7,638 bases of DNA from an uncultured cyanobacterium (GCA_938029995.1 CALHGI010000644.1:1-7638), one strand, 5' to 3'; positions 1-6,284 are shown, counted from the stretch's first letter. The notes: generated by a model not told the origin, from the sequence alone. Numbers and translations are program-made.

Positions 1-2
1 AT

Positions 3-203
3 CACGATCCTGAAGTGCGCTTAGCGGCCGTTAGCGCACTTCAGGAATCTGGCTCCATTAAGGCCATTCCCTTTCTCCGAAAAGCCCTCAGGGATACGGA
101 CAGTCGTGTCGTAGCCACAGCCAGCGCGGCCTTGAGTCGATTTAAAGGCAGTAAAAAACCAGCGGCAAAAGCAAAAGTCACTAAAAAGAAGCGCCGTCGT
201 TAG
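3..203 (+). CDS. HEAT-repeat protein, C-terminal end (5' partial)
   Basis: The reading frame is already open at the left edge and ends at TAG 201-203, so only the last 66 codons are present. The visible protein begins [13 protein letters not shown] and continues with [17 protein letters not shown]. This is the helix-turn-helix pattern of HEAT/PBS-lyase-type repeats, with Asp-Pro-x-Val-Arg and Asp-x-Arg-Val-Val in the turns and small residues (Ala, Leu) packing the helices. About one and a half repeats are visible. The protein ends in a very basic tail rich in Lys and Arg ([16 protein letters not shown]), which could contact nucleic acid or another acidic partner; that is inference. HEAT proteins are scaffolds, and in cyanobacteria some belong to bilin lyases. 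Nothing here allows a specific role. The true start lies outside the window. Confidence 0.85.
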   Translation, partial: HDPEVRLAAVSALQESGSIKAIPFLRKALRDTDSRVVATASAALSRFKGSKKPAAKAKVTKKKRRR

Positions 204-310
204 ACCGTGGGACATCAATTCCCCCCAGACTGAACTTGAGCCAAATTACCCTTACTGCCATCATAGGCAAGGGTCTTTATCCCACTCTGCCAATACCCAC
301 GCTGCTATAC

Positions 311-315
311 GAGGA
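311..315 (+). promoter_or_regulatory. Ribosome binding site of the cyclophilin gene
   Basis: GAGGA lies 7 nt upstream of ATG 323. It decides the start: the frame is open further upstream to a TTG at 236, but that codon has no Shine-Dalgarno-like sequence, and the extra 29 residues fall outside the cyclophilin fold. Confidence 0.7.
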
Positions 316-322
316 TGCCTCC

Positions 323-742
323 ATGACTAAAGCAATTATGGAAACCGACAAAGGAACTATCAATATCGACTTCTTCGATAGCGATGCCCCCAACACGGTT
401 GCCAACTTTGTCAAACTTTCCAAAGATGGGTTCTACGACGGACTTAACTTCCACCGGGTCATCCCCAACTTTATGATCCAGGGTGGTTGCCCCCAAGGCA
501 CCGGAACCGGCGGTCCCGGCTACAAAATCAAATGTGAAATCAACCCTAACAAGCACGAGGCAGGCAGCCTATCCATGGCCCATGCCGGTCGCGACACAGG
601 GGGAAGTCAGTTCTTTATCTGCCATGGGGCTCAACCCCACCTGGATGGAGTTCATACAGTCTTCGGCAAAACCACAGATATGGACATTGTCAATGCCATT
701 AAAGGTGGCGACAAAATCCTATCCGTAACGATTCAAGAATAG
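323..742 (+). CDS. Peptidyl-prolyl cis-trans isomerase, cyclophilin type
   Basis: This gene encodes a 139-residue single-domain cyclophilin, about the usual size of the short bacterial cytoplasmic forms. It catalyses cis-trans isomerisation of Xaa-Pro bonds and so assists protein folding. The family signature is plain: [13 protein letters not shown] at 43-55, followed by GTGTGGPGY at 59-67 and [17 protein letters not shown] at 82-98. Catalytic residues by alignment to human cyclophilin A are Arg45 (R55), Phe50 (F60), Gln53 (Q63), Phe98 (F113) and His111 (H126). The position of human Trp121, which governs cyclosporin binding, is His106 here, so drug affinity is probably low, as in many bacterial homologues. 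There is no signal peptide from the chosen ATG, so the protein is expected in the cytosol. The gene stands 119 bp after the HEAT gene and is followed by a hairpin terminator candidate. Confidence 0.95.
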   Translation: MTKAIMETDKGTINIDFFDSDAPNTVANFVKLSKDGFYDGLNFHRVIPNFMIQGGCPQGTGTGGPGYKIKCEINPNKHEAGSLSMAHAGRDTGGSQFFICHGAQPHLDGVHTVFGKTTDMDIVNAIKGGDKILSVTIQE

Positions 743-755
743 GCCCAGTAATAGC

Positions 756-786
756 CCCAATCCTGTCTCCCATTGAAAGGATTGGG
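756..786 (+). terminator. Hairpin after the cyclophilin gene, likely terminator
   Basis: CCCAATCCT (756-764) pairs perfectly with AGGATTGGG (778-786) around a 13-nt loop. G754-C787 can extend the stem if one C is bulged. It begins 13 nt after the TAG of the cyclophilin gene. Only a short CTTCT tract follows, so termination would be imperfect or not classical. The position is its best support. Confidence 0.55.
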
Positions 787-795
787 CTTCTATGT

Positions 796-833
796 CAACC
801 ATACCCCAGCATTTTTATGTCAGGGTATGGTTG
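796..833 (-). terminator. 11-bp perfect hairpin, possible minus-strand terminator
   Basis: CAACCATACCC (796-806) pairs perfectly with GGGTATGGTTG (823-833) around a 16-nt loop. Read on the minus strand, it starts one base after the TAA (837-835) of the open stretch 978-835. It would therefore sit where the terminator of a gene convergent with the cyclophilin gene belongs. No T-run follows on either strand, so its function is uncertain. Confidence 0.4.
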
Positions 834-834
834 C

Positions 835-978
835 TTAGTATTTAGGTGCATAGGTTTCAGCAACATCAGCCATAGCCAACGTTGGATCGCTCGATTCAGC
901 CACTAAATCTGAAACAGATTTAACCGTTTGGCAGCATAAATCTGTTTGGGCTACACCCAGAATGATTGAAGTAATTCG
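835..978 (-). pseudogene. Possible 3' remnant of a minus-strand gene
   Basis: On the minus strand, 47 codons are open from just after an in-frame TGA (981-979) to TAA (837-835). The translation reads RITSIILGVAQ, then TDLCCQTVKSVSDL, and ends in MADVAETYAPKY. The stretch has the composition of a real protein C-terminus. The frame has no ATG, GTG or TTG near its 5' side, and further stops follow upstream. I do not recognise the family. The hairpin immediately after its stop supports a former gene convergent with the cyclophilin gene. An open frame this short could also occur by chance. Confidence 0.25.
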
Positions 979-1111
979 TCAATTCCTAACCCCATAAAGT
1001 AGTATCTGCCTATTGGATAATTGGTGTTAATCAAGTTTCAAGAGAATGTTTTATTCCTTGAATAGAAACAGGAGAAATCCTTCTGTTCAGAGGCTTCTGA
1101 GTCTTTAAAAC

Positions 1112-1160
1112 CAATAAAGTTTGCCCTAGGAAAAAGGAAATTCTAGGGCAAACTTTATTG
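1112..1160. repeat. 18-bp perfect inverted repeat (strong hairpin)
   Basis: The sequence at 1112-1129 is the exact reverse complement of 1143-1160, with a 13-nt purine-rich loop. The inner half of the stem is GC-containing (TTGCCCTAG) and the outer half AT-rich. On the plus strand a T-rich tract follows at about 1171-1184, too far for a textbook terminator. On the minus strand four Ts follow after one G. It may be a bidirectional terminator, an RNA-stabilising hairpin in the leader of the downstream gene, or a palindromic remnant of a mobile element. The sequence does not decide between these. Confidence 0.75.
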
Positions 1161-1250
1161 ATATTTGAGCTTTTCTATTTTTTTGCAATATCCATATCTT
1201 TGAGACTATTATGACATTGGTGATGCACAGGTATTAAAAAGCGTATTCCT

Positions 1251-1625
1251 ATGGCTAATATTACAGAGTCGCTTAATCTCGCCTTAGAGATTGAGGGTAC
1301 AATGGGGGCTGCCCTTGGCGACTGGAAAACTGGATTTACGCTAGGGAAAGCGTCTGCAAGCAGCGCATTTCCCGGTGAAAAGTTAGAAGTTGCAATTGCT
1401 CTAAATTCTGAAGTCATTAAGGCAAAAAACAAGGCGAGGGAAGGGTTAGGTCTGAAAGCAGAGATTGAAGACATTCTCATTACCTTAGAGAATCAATATC
1501 ACCTGATTCGCCTGTGTCAAACCATACCAGGTGTGTTCTTCTATTTGGCCATGGATCGGGAAAAGGCAAACCTGGGACTGGCCCGCATCAAACTGCGTTC
1601 TATTGAAAAAACCCTCGAACTCTGA
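1251..1625 (+). CDS. Small Roadblock/LC7-like protein
   Basis: The gene encodes 124 residues that look like the small stand-alone Roadblock/LC7-type proteins of bacteria. The N-terminal helix (ITESLNLALEIEG) is followed by a strand-turn-strand of the form GAALGDWKTGFTLG (19-32). A second helix contains the LEVAIALNSEVIKAK segment (45-59). Next come the IEDILITLENQYHLIRL strand pair (72-88), the FFYLAMDREKANLGLARIKL strand-helix (96-115) and a final helix. In this superfamily such domains dimerise, and some, such as MglB, regulate small Ras-like GTPases. No GTPase gene is present nearby, so the partner is unknown. There is no signal peptide or membrane segment. ATG 1251 lacks a clear Shine-Dalgarno sequence, but no better in-frame start exists upstream. 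The family assignment rests on recognised sequence pattern, not on a search. Confidence 0.75.
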   Translation: MANITESLNLALEIEGTMGAALGDWKTGFTLGKASASSAFPGEKLEVAIALNSEVIKAKNKAREGLGLKAEIEDILITLENQYHLIRLCQTIPGVFFYLAMDREKANLGLARIKLRSIEKTLEL

Positions 1626-1966
1626 AAGTATTTTGGGCGTTGCTGATCCTCGGTATGATTTCGACTGAACCATGCCGTTCTAGAGTGCGTCTGATCGATC
1701 GGTTCATCCCCTAAATCAGCAACGGCGTATTTTGAATTAGAACCAAATCAAGCTGGCCAGTAGTATCCCCTATTACTGCATTGCCATAGGGTTAGCTTTA
1801 AAGTGGAATAAGTTATTACGTGTATGTCATTTAAGACATCTGTTTGGGTTCAAACTGCAAGCTTTTGTAGGTAGTGCTTTAACATACATTTGACATTGGT
1901 AATCTGGGGACATAGTCGACCATACGTTCTGGCTTAAGCAGCACTACTATTTTTTCAACAGCCGAG
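1626..1966. other. 341-bp spacer containing repeat copy 1
   Basis: No gene is seen. The first third is the repeat described at 1633-1736. The remainder (about 1737-1966) is AT-rich and holds no convincing structure. It includes a perfect TTGACA at 1890-1895, which could be a -35 element for the 371-residue gene. However, no good -10 hexamer lies at 16-18 bp from it, so no promoter is called. Confidence 0.6.
1633..1736 (+). repeat. Degenerate ~104-bp intergenic repeat, copy 1 (MITE/REP-like)
   Basis: This stretch aligns without gaps over 92 positions with 6285-6376, at about 54 identical bases by hand count. Both also end in TTTTGAA after a one-base length difference. Identity is concentrated at the ends: GATCCTCGG at 1645-1653 and CCCCTAAATCAGCAACG at 1708-1724 (one mismatch in 17). 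The middle has diverged. This copy has near-terminal inverted repeats, CGTTGCTGAT (1638-1647) and ATCAGCAACG (1715-1724), perfect over 10 bp. GTATTTT flanks it directly at 1628-1634 and 1727-1733, resembling a target duplication. It starts 7 bp after the stop codon of the Roadblock-like gene. No coding capacity is seen. It may be a non-autonomous mobile element or a structured RNA element. Confidence 0.65.
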
Positions 1967-3082
1967 ATGCTTTGTGATTCTCCAACAAGTTTGGCAAAAT
2001 CGAACACCGAACTACTCAGGATTTGGCTTGTACGATATTTACCCAATTTCGGGTTAATGTCTCCACAGGTGCGGGGCCATGTGGAAGACCGCATTGCCAC
2101 GGCAATCTCCATAGAAGCGCGTCAGGCAACCCGCGCCAATGTGCTCGGCCATTTATCTGCCTATTGCACCATGTCAGGGTTGCGGGCTCAGCAACTGATG
2201 ACTGAACGCAATGTGCCGCTCCAAATTCTTGAAGCACAAAAGATTACCCATCAAATAGTAACTGTCTATAAATATTTGATGGATGCCTACGTTAAGGATT
2301 TTGTGTTTGCCCCTGTCCTGCAGTATTTGCACAAGATCGATTCAAACTGCAATAAGGAAGAAGTCGCCCTCAAAATCTTGCCAGAATTTAATCGTTTGAT
2401 GCAAGGGTTGGAACCGCTACTTCAGGATCTGCAACGCCTGATTGCAACATCTCAAAATCCTCGGGCCATTGGCTTTTTAAGTACACAAATTCATTTGTCT
2501 CGTCAAAGGATTTTAGAGCGTTTAAGTGTTTACGAGCGTATCTGGCTTTCGCCCTATTTACAGTTGACGGAGGAGTTGCTGTGTATGCCATGGCAACGGG
2601 TATGCACAGCGGCCAATCGGCACTCACCAAATAGTTCGGCAGCCACCATCGTGATGAAAATGTTGCCGCTGACGGATGACATTGCCCGGGCCGTTTACCA
2701 ACGGGCATTACGCACATTCCCCAACCACATCAGTCGTCAAGGGCGTATTCAATCAGCGCCAGTTCAAACGTCTAGTCTGCGGGATTTGAGCATGTTTCAA
2801 ACCTATATCTGGCTATCGTTACTGGAAAGTGATTTATCGGTAATCAAAAATGAGCTACTTCCCCTATGCTTGCTAGTCTTTCCCTGTTCAAACGTGCGTT
2901 GGCAATTTATTCAGGCTGGGATCCAATGGCTGAGTGAAGAGATTTATCCAAATCTGACCTCGCAGGAAACGCTGATGTTTTCTAGCTACATAAAACCGAT
3001 TCAAATGCTATTTAGAAAGGCTAACCCAGAGGAGGTTGACCTAGTAGACGTCAATAGCAAGTTGACGGTGCAGTTAGGCTAA
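1967..3082 (+). CDS. Uncharacterised 371-residue helical protein
   Basis: I do not recognise this protein. It is rich in Leu, Gln, Arg and Ala with regularly spaced hydrophobic residues, so it is probably almost entirely alpha-helical and soluble. No signal peptide, membrane segment, nucleotide-binding loop or metal motif is visible. Segments that look constrained are LLRIWLVRYLPNF (16-28), HQIVTVYKYLMDAYVKDFV (95-113), and the long helical stretch from about 166 to 213, which contains QIHLSRQRILERLSVYERIW and ends CMPWQRVC (206-213). The tail (351-371) is acidic and probably disordered. ATG 1967 is the first start after an in-frame TAG at 1913-1915. No Shine-Dalgarno sequence is evident there, and the next Met (codon 31, at 2057) is no better. 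The gene follows the Roadblock-like gene on the same strand, but with a 341-bp gap and a repeat between them, so co-transcription is unproven. It ends 12 bp from the convergent coiled-coil gene. Confidence 0.8.
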   Translation: MLCDSPTSLAKSNTELLRIWLVRYLPNFGLMSPQVRGHVEDRIATAISIEARQATRANVLGHLSAYCTMSGLRAQQLMTERNVPLQILEAQKITHQIVTVYKYLMDAYVKDFVFAPVLQYLHKIDSNCNKEEVALKILPEFNRLMQGLEPLLQDLQRLIATSQNPRAIGFLSTQIHLSRQRILERLSVYERIWLSPYLQLTEELLCMPWQRVCTAANRHSPNSSAATIVMKMLPLTDDIARAVYQRALRTFPNHISRQGRIQSAPVQTSSLRDLSMFQTYIWLSLLESDLSVIKNELLPLCLLVFPCSNVRWQFIQAGIQWLSEEIYPNLTSQETLMFSSYIKPIQMLFRKANPEEVDLVDVNSKLTVQLG

Positions 3083-3094
3083 TGGCATTTGAAA

Positions 3095-5293
3095 TTATTG
3101 TCCCTTACTGTCTAGTAACGCCAACAGTTCCGCCTCATTCAGCTGCGGTGTGTTGTACTTCTCAGACTTTTTGAGTTTACTGCCGGGGTTTTTACCAACA
3201 ACAATATAATCTGTTTTACCACTGGGCATTTTGTTAATGCGTCCACCGGCTGTAGTAATCAGTTCGACGACTTGCTCATAGTTGAGGGTGTTTAAGGTGC
3301 CGGTAAGCACGAAGCTTTTATCGGTTAGGCTCCCTGTTGACGGGGCTGTGGGGGTTGGCCCCTCCTCTGCGGTGGTTTCGGCCACCGGCAATGGTGTTGC
3401 CTCGGATATTTCTGCGGGCTGTGCGGCAGCCGGGCTGGCTGGAGCCGGGCTGGCTGGAGCCGGGCTGGGGGCCACGGGGGATTGCTGAAGAGATTTAATC
3501 ATCTTTTGGCTCAGATCGAGGGCCTCCTTCAGGGCATTTTGCTCTTGGGCCGCTGTGGATAATTGCTTAGCCTGGGTGGCCATGGTTGTTTTGACAGCCT
3601 GCAATTCTTCGGATAACTGGGCATTGGTTGTTTCAAGCTCTTCCAGCGGACCGGTGGATGCCTCTTGGATCATCTTTAAATGGGTCTTGAGGGCGTCTAA
3701 CTCGGCCTGTAATTCTGATATGGTTTGTTCTGCTTCCGTGGTTGAGGCCTCTAAAAGTTGCTGTGTTTCGGTGAGTTGGGTGGTCAGGGTGTCGGCTTGG
3801 GCGGCCTGAAGTTGCAATGCTTCTAGCTGTTCAGGGGGCTGCTGATTTTGCACAGCGGTGGCCAATTCAATGCGGGCCTGCTCCGCCGCTGCTTCGGACT
3901 CGCTGAGGGTCTGTTGCACTTGGTCTAATTCGGTGGTGAGGGCCTGGGCCTGGGTATTGGCCTGGGTGACTTGCAGCTGACTATCTTGCAACTGGCGCTG
4001 CAGTTGTTCCTGCTCTTGGCGCAATTCCAAGAGTTGCTGTTCTGCTTGGTCTTGCCCTGCATAGGAAGCCTTTGCTTGGTCTTGTAGCTCCTGCTGTAGC
4101 TGCTGCACCTGCTGCTGTAGCTGGATGACGACGGCCTGGGCTGGGTCTTCGTCTGTCTGGGCTGACTGGGCCGAGTTCAGGGCTTGCTGCAGCCCCTGAT
4201 TTTGTTCCCTCAGATCAATATTGACCTGGCTAAGCTGGGTTTTCTCGTAGGTTAGTTCCCGTCGAACTTGGGCCGTCTCGGTTTGGGCAACATCGAGGTT
4301 TTGTTGTAGCTCTTTAATTTGTTGCTCTAGGAGCGTAACGTTTTCGCTAAGTTGAGTGTTTTCTTGGCTGAGCTGGGTGGCCTGTTGCTGGTTTTGTTGC
4401 TCCAGGGTAGCAATGGTTTCAGCCAGCTGATTTTTTTCTGTGGTCAGTTCTGCGAGCTGGCCGTCGGAGGCTTGTTGGACGGTTTCTTGAGCTTGGAGGG
4501 CCTCTGTTTTGACCTGGGCTAGGGTGGCCTGGGCCTTGCTTGCCTGCTGCTCTAGGGTGGTGATTTTCGCCCGCAGCTGCGCCTGGACGTCTGCTTGCTG
4601 GGTGGATTGTTGTTGGGCTTGGGTGGCCTCAGATTGAGCGGTGGCGAGGGACTTTTTGAGCTGTTGTGTCTGTTGTTCTAGGGTTGCCGCTGTTTCGGTG
4701 AGCTGTTTTTTGTCTGCCGTTAGCTGGGTGATTTGCTGCTGTAGAGGGGTGGTCTGGGCCTTTGCCTGCTGGAGCTGGTCCTGAAGTTTGGTTTGGCTGG
4801 CTTGGCTCGTTTTTAGGTCCTGTTGCAGCTGGTGCAGTTTTTGTTCGACGTTGCTTTGGGCGGTCAGGCTCTGCTGCTGGGCGGATTCTAGGTCACTGAC
4901 GGTTTGCCGCTGCTGTTGGAGCGTCTGGTCTAGGGCCTGTTTGTCGGCGGTGAGGGTGGTGACGCTGGTTTCGAGCTGGCGGGCTTTGCGTTCGGATGCG
5001 CTTAGGGATTGGGTGGTGCGATCGCACTCTGTCTTGAGCTCCTGAACCTGCTGCTCCAAGGACATCACCGCATCCTTTGCCAAGGCCATGGCCTCGTTTA
5101 GGGTTTGGGTTTGCCCCTTAGCCAAGGTCACCTGCTGCGATAGCTTATCCTTGGTGGACTCCAGGGATTGAATCTTCGTCGTCTGCTCGGTTTGACGCTT
5201 GCCGTAGCGGCTGGCCATCAAGGCTCCCACCAACGCGGCCCCTCCAGCAGCCGTCCCCACCAGTTCAGAGGCCAACGTGTAATCGAAATCCAT
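3095..5293 (-). CDS. Membrane-anchored long coiled-coil protein with C-terminal BRCT domain
   Basis: The protein has 732 residues in four parts. Residues about 9-29 (SELVGTAAGGAALVGALMAS) form one hydrophobic segment followed by RYGKR. This fits an N-terminal membrane anchor with the rest in the cytoplasm, or less likely a poorly cleaved signal. Residues about 33-604 are a very long Gln/Leu/Ala/Thr-rich coiled coil with recurring TLEQQ-type heptads. It has likely breaks near 375-387 (SAQTDEDPAQ) and 483-489 (NQQPPEQ). Residues 605-654 are a Pro/Ala-rich linker. Residues 655-729 are a BRCT domain of the kind at the end of NAD-dependent DNA ligase: FVLTGTL (661-667), AGG (682-684), KTDYIVVG (693-700), GSKLKKSEKY and a final LNEAELLALL helix. 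No ligase catalytic region is present. Such BRCT domains bind DNA or proteins, so the protein may tether one of these to the membrane; that is inference. Cys90 is the only cysteine and there is no tryptophan. ATG 5293 has no strong Shine-Dalgarno sequence. The gene is divergent from sdhC. Confidence 0.9.
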   Translation of the reverse strand: MDFDYTLASELVGTAAGGAALVGALMASRYGKRQTEQTTKIQSLESTKDKLSQQVTLAKGQTQTLNEAMALAKDAVMSLEQQVQELKTECDRTTQSLSASERKARQLETSVTTLTADKQALDQTLQQQRQTVSDLESAQQQSLTAQSNVEQKLHQLQQDLKTSQASQTKLQDQLQQAKAQTTPLQQQITQLTADKKQLTETAATLEQQTQQLKKSLATAQSEATQAQQQSTQQADVQAQLRAKITTLEQQASKAQATLAQVKTEALQAQETVQQASDGQLAELTTEKNQLAETIATLEQQNQQQATQLSQENTQLSENVTLLEQQIKELQQNLDVAQTETAQVRRELTYEKTQLSQVNIDLREQNQGLQQALNSAQSAQTDEDPAQAVVIQLQQQVQQLQQELQDQAKASYAGQDQAEQQLLELRQEQEQLQRQLQDSQLQVTQANTQAQALTTELDQVQQTLSESEAAAEQARIELATAVQNQQPPEQLEALQLQAAQADTLTTQLTETQQLLEASTTEAEQTISELQAELDALKTHLKMIQEASTGPLEELETTNAQLSEELQAVKTTMATQAKQLSTAAQEQNALKEALDLSQKMIKSLQQSPVAPSPAPASPAPASPAAAQPAEISEATPLPVAETTAEEGPTPTAPSTGSLTDKSFVLTGTLNTLNYEQVVELITTAGGRINKMPSGKTDYIVVGKNPGSKLKKSEKYNTPQLNEAELLALLDSKGQ
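3429..3470 (-). repeat. 15-bp tandem repeat in the linker coding region
   Basis: The plus-strand unit GCCGGGCTGGCTGGA occurs at 3429-3443 and 3444-3458, with 12 bases of a third unit at 3459-3470 (last base G instead of C or T in register). On the coding strand it specifies repeated Ser-Pro-Ala-Pro-Ala in the linker before the BRCT domain. Each unit is in frame, so slippage would change linker length without breaking the protein. Confidence 0.9.
5018..5025. other. HIP1 octamer GCGATCGC
   Basis: The palindrome GCGATCGC, highly over-represented in many cyanobacterial genomes, lies inside the coiled-coil gene. It helps assign the organism and has no proven local function. Confidence 0.8.
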
Positions 5294-5571
5294 GGTCTAA
5301 CCAAAGCGCGTCATGTACATCGTAAGGACCCAGGGCACAGCAGCACAACTTTCGCCCAAAGGTTTAAGCATTCTAAAATATAGCTTGGCGTCCATAGGTT
5401 CAGGCCATAGGCAATCGTATGAATGCCTCGGGTTGTAGCAACTATGGGCACAGCGAACCACTGCATGGGTTCAGCCGTTCGCCCTAGGGAATCCAAACTT
5501 TTACTGCCACCCAGGATTTAAACCAACGTCACCAGGCAAAATGAATAGACCCTCTGTACCCATCCTCGACC
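5294..5571. promoter_or_regulatory. Divergent intergenic region between the coiled-coil gene and sdhC
   Basis: These 278 bp separate two genes read outward and must hold both promoters unless transcription enters from elsewhere. I could not assign a convincing -35/-10 pair for either. An AT-rich patch at about 5373-5384 (CTAAAATATAG) could supply a -10 element. Imperfect direct repeats CATAGGTTCAGG (near 5392) and CATGGGTTCAG (near 5464) lie in the middle and could be operator-like. There is no Shine-Dalgarno sequence close to either start codon. Confidence 0.4.
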
Positions 5572-6267
5572 ATGACCACAGCGCCCGTGCCTAATCGATT
5601 GAGCAGCCTTTACCAGTCATCCATCGGTAAAAAAATCATCACCGGCATCAGCGGCCTGGCCCTCGTTACCTTTGTCATCGTCCACATGGTAGGCAACCTA
5701 CTCTTGCTGGGCAGTTCCGACAGCTACAACCAGTATGGCCACCATCTAGAACAGCTGGGACCGTTACTGTGGCTAATTGAGGCCACCTTGCTAGGATTTG
5801 TGGGGTTGCATATTTTGGTGGGGGTACAAATTTTCCTAGGACGCCTTAGGGCAAGGCCCCAGGGCTATAGCACCTATCTCTCGGCGGGGGAGCCCAGCCA
5901 TCAAACCCTCAGTTCCCGCACCATGATTATCACCGGCCTGGGCCTGGGCAGCTTTTTGGTGTGGCATCTGCTCACCTTTAAGTTTGGTATTCGCTACACC
6001 GTGCCAGGCTCAGAGGTCAGGGATCTGGCCCGCCTGGTCATCGAAAAATTTCAGCAGCCGGTTTATGTCTTTGGTTATACCGGTGTCATGGTGATACTGG
6101 CCAGTCACCTACGCCATGGTATTTGGAGTGCCCTGCAGTCATTGGGGGCGTTGGATGCCAAGGTGCGCCCCGTTATTTATGGGGCCAGTCTGCTGTTAGC
6201 CATGGGCATTGCCCTTGGGTTTGTGGTGTTGCCATGGGGGATATATCTGGGACTGGTGGCTAATTAG
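5572..6267 (+). CDS. sdhC: Succinate dehydrogenase cytochrome b558-type subunit
   Basis: The 231-residue integral membrane protein matches the B. subtilis-type cytochrome b558 family. That family anchors succinate dehydrogenase in the membrane with a single subunit holding two haems b, and passes electrons to quinone. Five hydrophobic segments are visible, at about 22-46, 65-90, 117-139, 163-185 and 200-226. Candidate haem-ligand histidines sit in the expected helices: His38 (VIVHMVGN), His80 (VGLHILVG), His132 (LVWHLLTF) and His179 or His182 (ASHLRHGIWSAL). The last segment is the most conserved part of the family. The N-terminus (SSLYQSSIGKKIITGISGL) fits the family's usual start, which supports ATG 5572 although no clear ribosome binding site precedes it. 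sdhA follows 143 bp downstream on the same strand with repeat copy 2 between them, so an sdhC-sdhA order is clear but co-transcription is inferred. Confidence 0.93.
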   Translation: MTTAPVPNRLSSLYQSSIGKKIITGISGLALVTFVIVHMVGNLLLLGSSDSYNQYGHHLEQLGPLLWLIEATLLGFVGLHILVGVQIFLGRLRARPQGYSTYLSAGEPSHQTLSSRTMIITGLGLGSFLVWHLLTFKFGIRYTVPGSEVRDLARLVIEKFQQPVYVFGYTGVMVILASHLRHGIWSALQSLGALDAKVRPVIYGASLLLAMGIALGFVVLPWGIYLGLVAN

Positions 6268-6284
6268 TCCTGGGCTGATTAGTC

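Larger units (their letters stand above)
743..1250. other. 508-bp spacer with three hairpins and a possible gene remnant
   Basis: No intact gene is seen here. The spacer holds, in order, a hairpin after the cyclophilin gene (756-786), an 11-bp hairpin (796-833), a minus-strand open stretch without a start codon (835-978), an AT-rich stretch with no recognisable content (about 979-1110), a long perfect hairpin (1112-1160), and a T-rich leader to the Roadblock-like gene. No clear sigma-70 promoter could be assigned in front of that gene. These elements are listed separately. Confidence 0.7.

Noticed and set aside
236..322. N-terminal extension of the cyclophilin from TTG 236
   Set aside because: There is no Shine-Dalgarno sequence at 236, whereas GAGGA is well placed for ATG 323. 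The extension lies outside the normal fold and is not a convincing signal peptide.
940..1848. ATCTGTTTGGG shared by 940-950 and 1838-1848
   Set aside because: An eleven-base match between two AT-rich spacers is within chance expectation, and the flanks do not align.
1212..1903. TGACATTGGT at 1212-1221 and again at 1891-1900, each upstream of a gene
   Set aside because: It looked like a shared promoter or operator element. Ten-base matches are expected by chance several times in a window this size, and distances to the starts differ (about 30 versus 67 bp).
1890..1918. Perfect TTGACA as a promoter for the 371-residue gene
   Set aside because: At 16-18 bp downstream the sequence is ATAGTC/TAGTCG, a poor -10 element, so no promoter was called.
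5311..5496. Minus-strand open frame of 61 codons between the coiled-coil gene and sdhC
   Set aside because: It begins with TTG, has no ribosome binding site and no recognisable protein pattern. An internal ATG would leave about 51 codons. It is too weak to call, although a small hydrophobic peptide ending 17 bp before the coiled-coil gene cannot be excluded.
5505..5535. tRNA T-arm-like sequence on the minus strand
   Set aside because: GGTTTAAATCC resembles a T-loop, but the flanking bases do not form a T-stem, and no D-arm, anticodon arm or acceptor stem is present.
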